DNA of 64,000 bases. It comes from Gammaproteobacteria bacterium. GTDB taxonomy: Bacteria > Pseudomonadota > Gammaproteobacteria > Pseudomonadales > Azotimanducaceae. Location of the stretch: NCBI GenBank assembly GCA_020832085.1, contig JAFIFJ010000134.1, positions 1 through 64,000 of the forward strand. The letters are read 5' to 3'. The notes under the pieces are model-generated. The model saw only the letters and a list, made by a program, of their open reading frames with translations. It was not told the origin of the DNA and searched no databases. The translations under genes were made by a program, and so were the position numbers. This document shows positions 19,195 through 27,460 of the stretch, in pieces (positions within the stretch are counted from its first letter, which is position 1; the number at the start of each line of letters is the position of its first letter).

Positions 19195-19749
19195 TCAGGC
19201 CCCGGACAGGTGACTGACCAGCAGCTTGAGATAAAACAGCGGCAGAAACCATTCCAGCCCTTCCGGTTGCGGCAGCACGAACAGGGCCAGCAGCAGCGCC
19301 GCCACATAGCCGAGCATGGCCAGCGGCCGGCGCAGATGAGAGGGTGCCGTCACGACCCCGAGTGCAGCGAACAGCAGCCAACCTCCCGCCGCCACCACCC
19401 AGAACGGATCCCAGGCCAGGAACAGCCAGGACACCAGCAGCAGATGCAGCAGATGCATGCCCACAAAGGCCATCTGCGCACCCGCACCGAGGGTCGGACG
19501 GTGATACCAGCGCCTCCCGCTCGCCGTGGCTGTGGTGACGACACCGCCCACCAGGTCCAGGGCCAGCAGGGCGGCCACCACGTAGCCGAAGACCGACCAG
19601 GGCACGTCCATGAGGTAGGCGTAGACGGGCGCCAGGGTCGCGGCGACCAGTGCCGGGATGACGTTCAGGGCCCACTCGCCCGGCGTCGCGCCCGGTCCGA
19701 CCACACGATCCAGCAACCCGGGCAGGCCGGCACGCGGTTCCGTGGTCAT
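19195..19749 (-). CDS. Hypothetical multi-pass membrane protein
   Basis: A 184-residue protein, largely hydrophobic, with five to six predicted helices (first at about 30-47, last ending near 180). The conserved-looking loop SGRRWYHRPTLGAGAQM lies between helices 2 and 3. I do not recognise the family. Its ATG overlaps the stop of the DJ-1/PfpI gene by 4 bp, so it is translationally coupled to that enzyme gene and is the second gene of a four-gene minus-strand operon. Confidence 0.75.
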   Translation of the reverse strand: MTTEPRAGLPGLLDRVVGPGATPGEWALNVIPALVAATLAPVYAYLMDVPWSVFGYVVAALLALDLVGGVVTTATASGRRWYHRPTLGAGAQMAFVGMHLLHLLLVSWLFLAWDPFWVVAAGGWLLFAALGVVTAPSHLRRPLAMLGYVAALLLALFVLPQPEGLEWFLPLFYLKLLVSHLSGA

Positions 19750-20384
19750 GAAGGATCTGATCCACCGCGCAGGTAGGCCGGCGCTTCGGGGCCGTCGGCT
19801 GCATCGCCATAGCGCCGATGCAGCGGATAGTACTCGGCATAGAACTGCACCTTGCCGGCCGTCTCCTCACCTGCCTGATCGGCAATGAAGGCGAGCATGA
19901 GATCGATGCCGGCGGAAACGCCCGCTGCGGTCCAGACGTGGCCATCGCGAACGAAGCGTTCCTCCACCACTGTGACATCGCCAAGTTCCCGCAGCCGACC
20001 GAGGGATCCCCAGTGGGTGGTGGCGCGACGACCGGACAGCAGTCCGGCCGCATGCAGCACGAAGCTGCCGGTACACACGGACATCACTCCCTGTGCGCCG
20101 GCCGCCTGCTTCGCCACGAAGCCGGTGAGCGCCACGTTGTCCACCTCACGCCGGGTCCCTTCCCCGCCGGGTATCAGCAGCCAGTCGAGTTGCGGGCAAT
20201 CCTCGAAGGTGACATGGGGATTCACCGACAGGCCCTTGGCGCAGGCCACCGGCCGTGGGTGCTCGGCCACGATCAGGCAGGGCTCGGGACCGCCCGCGTA
20301 CTTGCTCCACACGCGCAGCATTTCCCAGGGCCCGATGAAGTCGAGCTCCTCGGCCCCATCAAATGCCAGTACGCCGAATGTCAT
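19746..20384 (-). CDS. DJ-1/PfpI family protein (isonitrile-hydratase-like)
   Basis: A 212-residue class-I glutamine-amidotransferase-like protein of the DJ-1/PfpI superfamily. The nucleophile-elbow Cys is C104 in MSVCTGSFVLHAAGLLSGRRATTHW, preceded by LLIPGGEGTRRE. The early DFIGPWE segment supplies the acidic residue usually paired with the Cys. The AAGLL-x-GRRATTHW pattern is shared with isonitrile hydratase and AraC-fused homologues; no DNA-binding domain is attached here. It heads the operon 20384 to 18110. The substrate cannot be assigned. Confidence 0.87.
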   Translation of the reverse strand: MTFGVLAFDGAEELDFIGPWEMLRVWSKYAGGPEPCLIVAEHPRPVACAKGLSVNPHVTFEDCPQLDWLLIPGGEGTRREVDNVALTGFVAKQAAGAQGVMSVCTGSFVLHAAGLLSGRRATTHWGSLGRLRELGDVTVVEERFVRDGHVWTAAGVSAGIDLMLAFIADQAGEETAGKVQFYAEYYPLHRRYGDAADGPEAPAYLRGGSDPS

Positions 20385-20602
20385 GGCAGCTTCTCCTCCG
20401 CAGGGATCAAGGCGCAGGCCGACGGATGATCGCGCCCGGTGGCCAGGGTACTACGTCCGGGCCGGACTCTGACCGGACACCGCGTGGGAATCCGCACAGA
20501 CCCCACCGCGGCGCTTTCGGGACCATCCCGGACCCGGCAGCAATGTCTGCAGCCGTCTGCCGCCCCCAATCCCGGGGCGACTGACCTCACGGAGTAATGA
20601 AA

Positions 20603-20809
20603 ATGGAAGACACCGTCTACAAGCAACTCGAACTGGTGGGCTCGTCTGCCGACAGCATTGAGGCTGCCGTCGAAAGGGCCATCGCGCGGGCGTCCACGAG
20701 CGTGCGCGACATGCGCTGGTTCGAGGTGAAGTCGATCCGCGGTGGCATCGATGACAATCGCATCGCGGAATGGCAGGTGACGCTGACGGTGGCATTCGCC
20801 CTGGAGTGA
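20603..20809 (+). CDS. Dodecin family flavin-binding protein
   Basis: A 68-residue protein of normal dodecin length. Dodecins form hollow dodecamers that bind and buffer flavins or CoA. The expected small beta-alpha-beta-beta fold is visible, with ELVGSSADSIEAAVERAIARAS as the single helix and MRWFEVKSIRGGI carrying the Trp that stacks on the flavin in characterised dodecins. The second of two nearby in-frame ATGs (20603) is preferred because GGAG lies eight bases before it; the first, at 20597, is only two bases away. It is convergent with a decayed peptidase gene. Confidence 0.9.
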   Translation: MEDTVYKQLELVGSSADSIEAAVERAIARASTSVRDMRWFEVKSIRGGIDDNRIAEWQVTLTVAFALE

Positions 20810-20816
20810 GCACGCC

Positions 20817-21305
20817 CTACGATCGTGGCAGCTTCCCCTCCAGAAGCGTCAGGGCGCGAGCCAGCTGAGGGTCGTCCTCGGCTGCCGCGTCCACTGGCCA
20901 GGGTACAAGATGATCCGGATCGATACCGATGCCTTCGATGCGATGGCCGTCGAGCAGCAGTTCCCCCACGGCCAGATGCAGCAGGTAGCCCGTATCCTCG
21001 TCCGCGAACAGTCCGATGCCGGAAGCAAAGGCGCCCGCTGTGCGTGTCCCTACGAGTGCGGCGCTCCCGGACTTACGAAACTGATATGCCAGCGCCTCCT
21101 TATGCCCCCGTGCCAAACCTCCGGACCGTGCAGGTCCCGGGTTCCGAACAGCGAGCGCAGCAAAGCGTAGTCGGAATCCCGCCGGGTGTAGAACTCCGTA
21201 TGGGAGACACCGAGGGTCGTCAGGAACGGGTTGATCACCTCCGCTGCCAGGATGGCCAGATCCGGGACGGCCTCCGCCCGGCGGCCCGACCTTCCAAGCA
21301 CCCGT
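20817..21305 (-). pseudogene. Decayed S41-family (C-terminal processing) peptidase remnant
   Basis: Two separated pieces of an S41-type peptidase lie head to tail in different frames. The N-terminal piece (about 21290-21120) reads AEVINPFLTTLGVSHTEFYT, typical of the start of these enzymes. The C-terminal piece (21116-20817) reads HKEALAYQF, then RTAGAF and GHRIEGIGIDPD, typical of the end of the protease domain. The middle, including most of the catalytic core, is missing, and the frame changes at the junction. The Ser-containing motif normally before KEALAYQF reads RGH. An intact 99-residue reading frame covers the C-terminal piece but is unlikely to be functional. Confidence 0.7.
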
Positions 21306-21364
21306 GATGGTTGCGGGTTAGACTTTCCCCGTTGCGAATCCGGCGGAGGAAGGACAGCGCCAGC

Positions 21365-22231
21365 ATGAAGATCGGCATCAATATTTTCGACACGGACCGG
21401 GCCATTCACCCGGTGGAGCTCGGACAGGCCATCGAGGCCCGCGGCTTCGACGCCCTGTACCTGCCTGAGCACAGTCATATTCCGGCTTCACGCAAGACCC
21501 CCTGGCCGGGATCCCGTCCGGGCCATGAGGATCCGCTGCCGGACTACTACAGCCGCATCTGCGATCCCTACGTGGCACTGTCGATGATCGCCGCCGTCAC
21601 CGAGCGGCTGGAGCTCGGCACCAGCGTGACGCTGGTTCCACAGCACGATCCCATCCGTCTCGCCAAGCAGGTGGCGACGCTGGACCACTGGTCCAAGGGG
21701 CGGGTCCGCCTCGGCATCGGTTACGGCTGGAACGAGGAGCAGACCCTCGCCCACGGCGCGGACTTCAAGACCCGCCGGGGCCGGACCGAGGATTGCGTGG
21801 GTATCATGCGCGCCCTGTGGACCCAGGACGAGGCCAGCTTCGTTGGCAGATATGGCCGTCTGGAGCCGTCCTGGTCCTGGCCCAAACCGGCCCAGCCTGG
21901 TGGCCCACCGATTCTGTTGGGGGGTGGGACGGGGCCGCAGCTCTTCGATGCCATCGCCCGCTACGCCGATGGCTGGATGCCCATTACCGGCCGCAGTACG
22001 GTGGCTGATCGTGCGGCACCCCTGAAGGAGAAGTTCGCTGCCGCCGGACGCGACCCGGACAGTCTGAAGATCGTGGTCTGTGGCGCCACCACCGACCCAG
22101 ACGGTCTCGCAGCACTGGCCGAGGAAGGCGTGGACACTGCGGCCATGACCATCTGGACCGAGGATCGCGACGAAATTCTGCGCAAGCTGGACGAGTTCGC
22201 CGCCATCCGCGATGCGGCGCGCGGAAACTAG
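21365..22231 (+). CDS. LLM-class F420-dependent oxidoreductase (luciferase-like)
   Basis: A 288-residue luciferase-like monooxygenase-fold protein. Recognisable features are MKIGINIFDTDRAIHPVELG at the N-terminus, LYLPEHSHIP, a strand with TERLELGTSVTLVPQHDP, and GRVRLGIGYGWNEEQ, as in F420-dependent TIGR03619-type members. It probably uses F420 or FMNH2 to reduce or oxygenate a small organic substrate, which is unknown. The ATG at 21365 follows GGAGGAAGG at a slightly long spacing. The next gene, an SDR, starts 15 bp after its stop with its own strong site, so the two probably act in one pathway. Confidence 0.88.
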   Translation: MKIGINIFDTDRAIHPVELGQAIEARGFDALYLPEHSHIPASRKTPWPGSRPGHEDPLPDYYSRICDPYVALSMIAAVTERLELGTSVTLVPQHDPIRLAKQVATLDHWSKGRVRLGIGYGWNEEQTLAHGADFKTRRGRTEDCVGIMRALWTQDEASFVGRYGRLEPSWSWPKPAQPGGPPILLGGGTGPQLFDAIARYADGWMPITGRSTVADRAAPLKEKFAAAGRDPDSLKIVVCGATTDPDGLAALAEEGVDTAAMTIWTEDRDEILRKLDEFAAIRDAARGN

Positions 22232-22245
22232 ATTAAGGAGAGGTC

Positions 22246-23028
22246 ATGCAAGTCAGCATGCAGGGGCGCACCGCGCTCATTACCGGCGGCAGCCAGGGCC
22301 TCGGCTATGCCATGGCGAAACGCTTCCTGGAAAGCGGCGCCCAGGTCGCCATCCTGGCCCGCCGCCAGGATGTGCTGGACGAGGCGCGAACAGAACTCGA
22401 AGCCACCACCGGTGGCAGCGTCCTGGCCCAGGCCTGTGACGTCAGCGATGCCGTGCAGATCGAGCGCGCCCATGCTGCCGTGGTGGCCGAACTCGGACCC
22501 GTGGACATCCTTGTCAACAATGCGGGAGCGGCCAGTACCGGGGCCTTCGAAGACGTGACCGACGCCATGTGGCAGGCGGATCTGGATCTGAAGCTCTTCG
22601 CCGCCATTCGTCTCTCGCGCCTGGTACTGCCGGGTATGAAGGAGAGGCGCTTCGGTCGCATCATCAACCTGCTCAACACGGCTGCGAAGGCGCCACCGGC
22701 GAACTCGGCGCCCACCTCCGTCAGCCGCGCCGCCGGGCTGGCGCTGACCAAGGTGCTTGCCAACGAAGGCGCGCCCCACAACGTGCTCGTCAATGCGTTG
22801 CTGATCGGCCTGATCAAGTCCGAGCAGGTGAAGCGCTGGTGGCAGGCCACCGACGGCAATCAGAGTCTCGAGGAACACATGGAGAAGGTGGGCAGCCGTC
22901 TGCCCATGGGGCGCATGGGCGAAGCCGAGGAGTGCGCCAATCTGGCCTGCTTTCTCGCCTCCGAGCAGGGTTCCTACGTCACCGGCTGCGCCATTAACAT
23001 GGACGGTGGCCTGTCACCGGTGCCATGA
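22246..23028 (+). CDS. SDR family protein with altered catalytic motif
   Basis: A 260-residue Rossmann-fold protein of the short-chain dehydrogenase family. The cofactor loop TGGSQGLG (residues 13-20), NNAG (91-94) and C-terminal INMDGGLSP are intact. The canonical Y-x-x-x-K catalytic pair is replaced: the aligned stretch reads TSVSR, with Thr157 and Arg161. This variant motif is one I associate with a recognised SDR subgroup, so it need not be decay, but classic dehydrogenase chemistry is doubtful. AAGGAGAGGTC precedes the ATG. It is paired with the luciferase-like gene upstream, and its end overlaps the convergent phosphotransferase gene by 15 bp. Confidence 0.87.
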   Translation: MQVSMQGRTALITGGSQGLGYAMAKRFLESGAQVAILARRQDVLDEARTELEATTGGSVLAQACDVSDAVQIERAHAAVVAELGPVDILVNNAGAASTGAFEDVTDAMWQADLDLKLFAAIRLSRLVLPGMKERRFGRIINLLNTAAKAPPANSAPTSVSRAAGLALTKVLANEGAPHNVLVNALLIGLIKSEQVKRWWQATDGNQSLEEHMEKVGSRLPMGRMGEAEECANLACFLASEQGSYVTGCAINMDGGLSPVP

Positions 23029-23973
23029 GGTCAGTTCCCCGGCCGCTCGCATCACGGTTTCGAGGTGCTGCTGCCGGCGGGCTGCCCGTTGGGCATCGCC
23101 GCGTTCCACCGCGTAGGCCAGATTCAGCAGAGCCACGACGCTGGCACCGTAGCCAACGCGGCGGCGAAACTCCGCATCCACGGGATGCCGGTACTCGGCA
23201 AGGGCGCGATCGAGGAACTCGGGCCCGAGCCAGATCGTCGCTTCGATGAAGTCCACGGCAGGATCACCGAATCCCGCATCCGCCCAATCGATGACGCCCA
23301 GCACACGACCGGCGTCATCCATGAAAACGTGATCTTCTGACAGGTCGAAATGCAGCAGCACCCCTTCACCCCGGAAGGCATCGGGTGGCGGCAGGTTTCC
23401 TGCCAGCAGCGGAGCCACTAAGGCCAGGGTTTCCGGACCCAAGCGCTCGGTGAGCAGATGGCGTACCCGGGCAAGCTCCGCCGCCCAATCGATGGGCGCA
23501 TAGTCTTCCGGATAGCTCCCGCCGGTCTGCGCCAGCGCCCGCCGCGCCTCGGCAGTACTGCCATGGAGGCCGTTCAGAAAGGCGACGAAGTCGGTCTCGA
23601 ACGCGGCCAGCCGCCGGGCGGGGCGTGCACTCCAGTTCCAGGTACGACCCGGCACCGGCCGATAGCCTGCGAAAGCGAAAGGGAAGCTCGCATCGGGCCG
23701 GCCTGACCATTCCGGCACCGGCAGGCGGATGTGGAGGCGCTCGGCCAGGATCGGCAGCAAGAGAGCTTCCCGCGCCAGGCTGGCCTGCACACTCTCCCGC
23801 TTCGGGAAGCGGAACACCCAGGCGTCGTCGATCAGCCAGGTTTCGCAGTCCCAGCCTTCTCCGAGGCGGGAGACGCTCTCCGCTGCAAGGTCTGGAAACT
23901 GTGCGTGGAGCAGCCTTCTGACAGCCGCAGCGTCGAGGGCCGGGCGCTCCAGGCGCCATGGGACGGCGTCCAC
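23014..23973 (-). CDS. Aminoglycoside-phosphotransferase-family protein
   Basis: A 319-residue APH/ChoK-fold kinase-like protein. The N-lobe has RLGEGWDCETWLIDDAWVFRFPK with the phosphate loop and ATP-binding Lys. The catalytic loop is LLHFDLSEDHVFMDD and the metal-binding motif is VIDWADAGFGDPAVD. The catalytic loop is of the H-x-D-L-x-x-D-H type also found in macrolide phosphotransferases, but the acceptor here cannot be inferred. It is a complete single gene, converging on and overlapping the SDR gene by 15 bp. Confidence 0.86.
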   Translation of the reverse strand: MDAVPWRLERPALDAAAVRRLLHAQFPDLAAESVSRLGEGWDCETWLIDDAWVFRFPKRESVQASLAREALLLPILAERLHIRLPVPEWSGRPDASFPFAFAGYRPVPGRTWNWSARPARRLAAFETDFVAFLNGLHGSTAEARRALAQTGGSYPEDYAPIDWAAELARVRHLLTERLGPETLALVAPLLAGNLPPPDAFRGEGVLLHFDLSEDHVFMDDAGRVLGVIDWADAGFGDPAVDFIEATIWLGPEFLDRALAEYRHPVDAEFRRRVGYGASVVALLNLAYAVERGDAQRAARRQQHLETVMRAAGELTSWHR

Positions 23974-24019
23974 CTGTCAGTCTCCTCCGCTGCCCTCACT
24001 CCCTGCCCGAGGTGTCGCT

Positions 24020-24838
24020 TCAGATGCCTCGCGCAGGCACTTCGTCCGTCCAGACCTCGAAGTGGGTCAGGGTGTTCTGGCCAAAGGTATTGCTCAACGC
24101 CACGTCTGCAGCGTCCCGGCCGCGTGCGATCAGCACCCGCCCCATGCGCCGCTGGTTGTTGCGGGGATCAAAGGTCCACCACTGGCCACCCAGGTAGGCC
24201 TCGAACCAGCCGGCGAAGTCCATGGGCGGATAGGGCGGCGGCACCCCGATATCGCCCAGATAGCCCGTGCAGTAGCGGGCCGGAATATTGAGCGCACGGC
24301 AGAACGCAACGGCCAGATGGGCGTAATCGCGGCAGACCCCGTTGCCTTCGTTGAAGGCCTCGGCGGCGGTCTTGGTCGGGCGTGCATGCTCGTAACCGAA
24401 TTTGATGTGCTGGTGCACGTAGTCGCACACCGCCTGGACCCGCTGCCAGCCCAGAGGCGTGGCGCCGAACAGATCCCAGGCCGCCTGGGAGAGCACGTCG
24501 GTCTCACAGTAGCGGCTGCCGAGCAGAAAGATCAGGGCCTCTTCCGGCAGCGCCTCCACCGGATGCTGGATCGCGCCGAAATCCACGGGATCGGTCAGCC
24601 CGGCATCGTTGAGCAGCCCGTCTGCGGTGAGCCGGATGTCTCCCGCGGGCGCCACCAGCCGCGTGCACCAGTTGCCGAAGCCGTCGCGATACGCGCTCAT
24701 GGGCACCGAAGGAGACGTCATCAGATGATCAGGGCGGACGATATCCGATGCCCGACTGTAGTGGATCGACAGCGTCAGGATCATGGGGACCGGCTGTGGG
24801 CAGTGATAGCGCAAGTCGTAGCCGACCCGAAGTTGCAT
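24020..24838 (-). CDS. Transglutaminase-like family protein
   Basis: A 272-residue protein with an N-terminal bacterial transglutaminase N-domain (about 1-130) and a C-terminal transglutaminase core. The core carries the nucleophile Cys in EGNGVCRDYAHLAVAFCRAL, and the third block reads WFEAYLGGQWWTFDPRNN. The His normally present in the H-x-W block reads Ala here (DFAGWFEAY); similar substitutions occur in this bacterial subfamily, so the activity is uncertain. It may be a cysteine protease or amidase rather than a crosslinking enzyme. The ATG at 24838 follows GAGG at six bases and is preferred over 24892. Confidence 0.85.
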   Translation of the reverse strand: MQLRVGYDLRYHCPQPVPMILTLSIHYSRASDIVRPDHLMTSPSVPMSAYRDGFGNWCTRLVAPAGDIRLTADGLLNDAGLTDPVDFGAIQHPVEALPEEALIFLLGSRYCETDVLSQAAWDLFGATPLGWQRVQAVCDYVHQHIKFGYEHARPTKTAAEAFNEGNGVCRDYAHLAVAFCRALNIPARYCTGYLGDIGVPPPYPPMDFAGWFEAYLGGQWWTFDPRNNQRRMGRVLIARGRDAADVALSNTFGQNTLTHFEVWTDEVPARGI

Positions 24839-25019
24839 GGAAACCTCATTATCGTTGCCTGCGGCCAGAATTGCCGCAATCAGGTCGGCCACTGTATCAG
24901 GTTGCGATGGGCCTGCACTGTGCGGTGGACGTGAGCCCGAGCTCGGGGGTCATCCTGCCGGTAGCCGAAATGCGGCGGGCCGGCTCAGAATGCCCATGGC
25001 ATCCTGCCTGCGCAGGACC

Positions 25020-26327
25020 TCAGTCCCGCTCCTGCACCTCGTCCAAGGTCAGCGCCGCCGCCGCAGCAGCGAGACACATCACCGCGAAGACGCCCAGCAG
25101 GAAGGCCTCGCCCAGCACTTCCGCAACGATTCCGAACGCGCTCGCGGCCAGCAGCAGCAGGCCGATGAGGGTGTTGGACAGCGCCGTGTAGGCTGCTCGC
25201 GTATCCTGATCGGCCATGTCCACCACATGAGTGGCGCGCCCGAGCCGCACGCCCTGATGGGCCATGACCACGATGAACAGCAAGGTCGGCAGCAGCATCG
25301 GCAAGGCCAGCCCCTGGGGGTAGATCATGCCGGTCAGGGCCGCGACGATGAGCGGAGCCGCCCCCAGCAGACCCGCATAGCAGAGCACGCGGCGGCTCGA
25401 GACATCCGACAGCCGGCCCCAGATATAGGTACTGCTGACTGCCGCCAGGGACGAAGCGATGACGAACAGTCCCAACTCACCGAGTTGGGCGCTGCCCGAA
25501 CGGCCACCGAGCGCCAGCAGAAACGGCGGCGCCAGCGCGGTGCCCATGAGCAACGCCCGGGTGAGGATGAAGCGCCGCAGCTGGGGATCGGTTTTCAGCA
25601 GCCCGAACTGCTCGACGACCACGCTCAAAGCATTGCCGCCACCTTCGGTGGCGCCGGGCTTCTCCGCCAGGGTGAGGAAAACGCCCGCCGCCAGCAACCA
25701 CATGGCTCCTGCCACGAGCAGGACCAACGCGATGGTCAGCACACCGAGATCCAGCCAGCCCGATGCCAGCATCAGACCGAACAGCAGCACCAGCGCTGAC
25801 GAGAGGGTGCTCGCCGTGCCGGTAGCCGTGCCCCGGGTCGATTTCGACACCGTCTTGCCGAGCACGTCCTTGTGGCTCACCGAACACACGCTGCGAGCCA
25901 GGGCCATCAGCGCCAGCAGGGCAATCAGGCTCCAGCCGGCCGCCGCACCTTCCAGCGTGAGCGCCACGACGCCCATGCCCATCACCGCCAGACCCTGCAC
26001 CAGCGAACCAGCGGCCCAGGCCCATTTGCGCAAGGGCATGGCGCGAATGCTCGCTGCCGTCACCAGCTGCGGCAGCAGCGCGCCGGATTCCCGCACCGGC
26101 ACCAGCAGGGCCACCAGAAAGGACGGCGCGCCGAGGGCCCCCATCAGCCAGGCCAGCACCAGTTTGGCGTCCGCGAGGCCATCGCCGGTCTTGGTGGCTG
26201 CCAGGGCCACCACGTGCTTGAGGAAGTTCTCCGGCTGGGCGTCACAGGCCTCCTCCGGAATATCCCGGCACACCCGGCCTTCGTCGTCGCCCGTCAGCTG
26301 GAGATAGACTTTCTCAGCAGTACTCAT
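25020..26327 (-). CDS. MFS transporter
   Basis: A 435-residue major facilitator protein with about twelve predicted helices. The N-terminal cytoplasmic stretch of ~40 residues contains CRDIPEEACDAQPENFLKHV, an extension shared with a group of uncharacterised proteobacterial MFS proteins. Loop motifs include LLVPVRESGALLPQL and a second-half YIWGRLSDVSSRRVL that matches the MFS loop signature. The ATG at 26327, behind AGGAAAACCC, is used because the longer reading frame to 26531 adds 68 residues without hydrophobic or family character. The substrate is unknown. It is divergent from the alpha/beta hydrolase gene. Confidence 0.85.
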   Translation of the reverse strand: MSTAEKVYLQLTGDDEGRVCRDIPEEACDAQPENFLKHVVALAATKTGDGLADAKLVLAWLMGALGAPSFLVALLVPVRESGALLPQLVTAASIRAMPLRKWAWAAGSLVQGLAVMGMGVVALTLEGAAAGWSLIALLALMALARSVCSVSHKDVLGKTVSKSTRGTATGTASTLSSALVLLFGLMLASGWLDLGVLTIALVLLVAGAMWLLAAGVFLTLAEKPGATEGGGNALSVVVEQFGLLKTDPQLRRFILTRALLMGTALAPPFLLALGGRSGSAQLGELGLFVIASSLAAVSSTYIWGRLSDVSSRRVLCYAGLLGAAPLIVAALTGMIYPQGLALPMLLPTLLFIVVMAHQGVRLGRATHVVDMADQDTRAAYTALSNTLIGLLLLAASAFGIVAEVLGEAFLLGVFAVMCLAAAAAALTLDEVQERD

Positions 26328-26493
26328 GGGTTTTCCTGACTCATCATGACGAGGGTCCGCGTCGAAGGTTGGCGAGGATAAGCGGGCGCAGCGGCCAGGG
26401 GAAGTTGACGCCGCGGAGTCGCACCGATCACTGCCATGGGTCCGCGGAAGATGCGACCATCCGGCATCGCCGCACTCATCGAGGAGAGCATGC

Positions 26494-27369
26494 ATGCTTG
26501 CAGGATTCAGCTCGCACAGGATCGACGCCAATGGTATCCATCTGCATGCCGCAGTCGGCGGCGACGGTCCGCCCCTGCTGCTGCTCCATGGCTATCCTCA
26601 GACCCACATCCTCTGGCGCCATGTGGCGCCGGTACTGGCGGAACACTTCACCGTGGTGGCTCCCGATCTCCGGGGCTACGGCGCCTCCGACAAGCCGGCA
26701 GGCGGCGCGGACAGCTACAGCAAGCGGGTCATGGCTGCAGACATGGTGGCCCTGATGGCCGCCCTCGGCCATGAGCGCTTCATGCTCGCCGGCCACGATC
26801 GCGGCGGTCGGGTGGCCTACCGGCTGGCGCTGGATCACCCTGAGACCGTGACCCGCCTGGCCACCCTGGACATCATCCCCACGATCGAGACCTGGGAGGG
26901 TTTCGTCGGCACCCGGGGGCTGGTCGCCTGGCACTGGTACTTCCTCGCCCAACGCGAGGGCGTTCCCGAACCCATGATCGGCGCCGATCCGGACGCTTTC
27001 CTGAAGATGGTTCTGGCGAGCTGGCTCGGGCGCAAGGACGCCATCGAAGAGCAGGCCTTCTCAGCCTACGCGGAAGCCTTCCGCAATCCAGAGACCATTC
27101 GCGCCTCCTGCGACGACTACCGGGCCGGAGCCACCTTGGACGTCGCCATTGACCGCGCCGACCGGGAAGCGGGTCGCCGCATCCCATGTCCTATGCTGGC
27201 ACTCTGGGGCGATCGCGACGGCGCCCTGGCGGACGACCGCTACCTGAAGGTCTGGCAGAAATGGGCGGACGACGTCCGCGGCCAGGCGATTCCCGGCGGC
27301 CACTTCCTGCCGGAGGAGGCGCCAGAGCAAACCGCTGCCGCCCTGCTGGATTTTTTCCGTGGAAGCTGA
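26494..27369 (+). CDS. Haloacetate (fluoroacetate) dehalogenase-like alpha/beta hydrolase
   Basis: A 291-residue alpha/beta hydrolase whose residues match the fluoroacetate dehalogenase pattern position by position: nucleophile Asp102 with Arg103 and Arg106 in AGHDRGGR, Asp126, the halide-pocket pair His147-Trp148, Tyr209 and catalytic His270. The relative spacing agrees with the characterised Rhodopseudomonas enzyme RPA1163. Family enzymes hydrolyse the carbon-halogen bond of haloacetates through an Asp ester intermediate. The exact substrate is inferred. GGAG lies eight bases upstream of the ATG. A REP element follows the gene. Confidence 0.85.
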   Translation: MLAGFSSHRIDANGIHLHAAVGGDGPPLLLLHGYPQTHILWRHVAPVLAEHFTVVAPDLRGYGASDKPAGGADSYSKRVMAADMVALMAALGHERFMLAGHDRGGRVAYRLALDHPETVTRLATLDIIPTIETWEGFVGTRGLVAWHWYFLAQREGVPEPMIGADPDAFLKMVLASWLGRKDAIEEQAFSAYAEAFRNPETIRASCDDYRAGATLDVAIDRADREAGRRIPCPMLALWGDRDGALADDRYLKVWQKWADDVRGQAIPGGHFLPEEAPEQTAAALLDFFRGS

Positions 27370-27396
27370 AACAGGGCGACGATAGCGACGCGGCGG

Positions 27397-27450
27397 GCCA
27401 TCGCTGTACGCTGCGCTTCGTGAACTTCCCACAACAGCAGCTCCGATCGG
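27397..27450. repeat. REP-like element between convergent genes
   Basis: Contains GCGCTTCGTGAACTTCCCAC followed by AACAGCAG, a diverged relative of the two copies near 59008-59050 and 59165-59210 that read CGTGAGCTTCCCACAA. It occupies the gap between the converging hydrolase and rlmJ genes, a typical REP location. Confidence 0.6.
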
Positions 27451-27460
27451 AGGTTCTGGC

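Noticed and set aside
20385-20602. Cobalamin or flavin riboswitch upstream of dodecin
   Set aside because: GC-rich inverted repeats exist, but no conserved riboswitch core was found.
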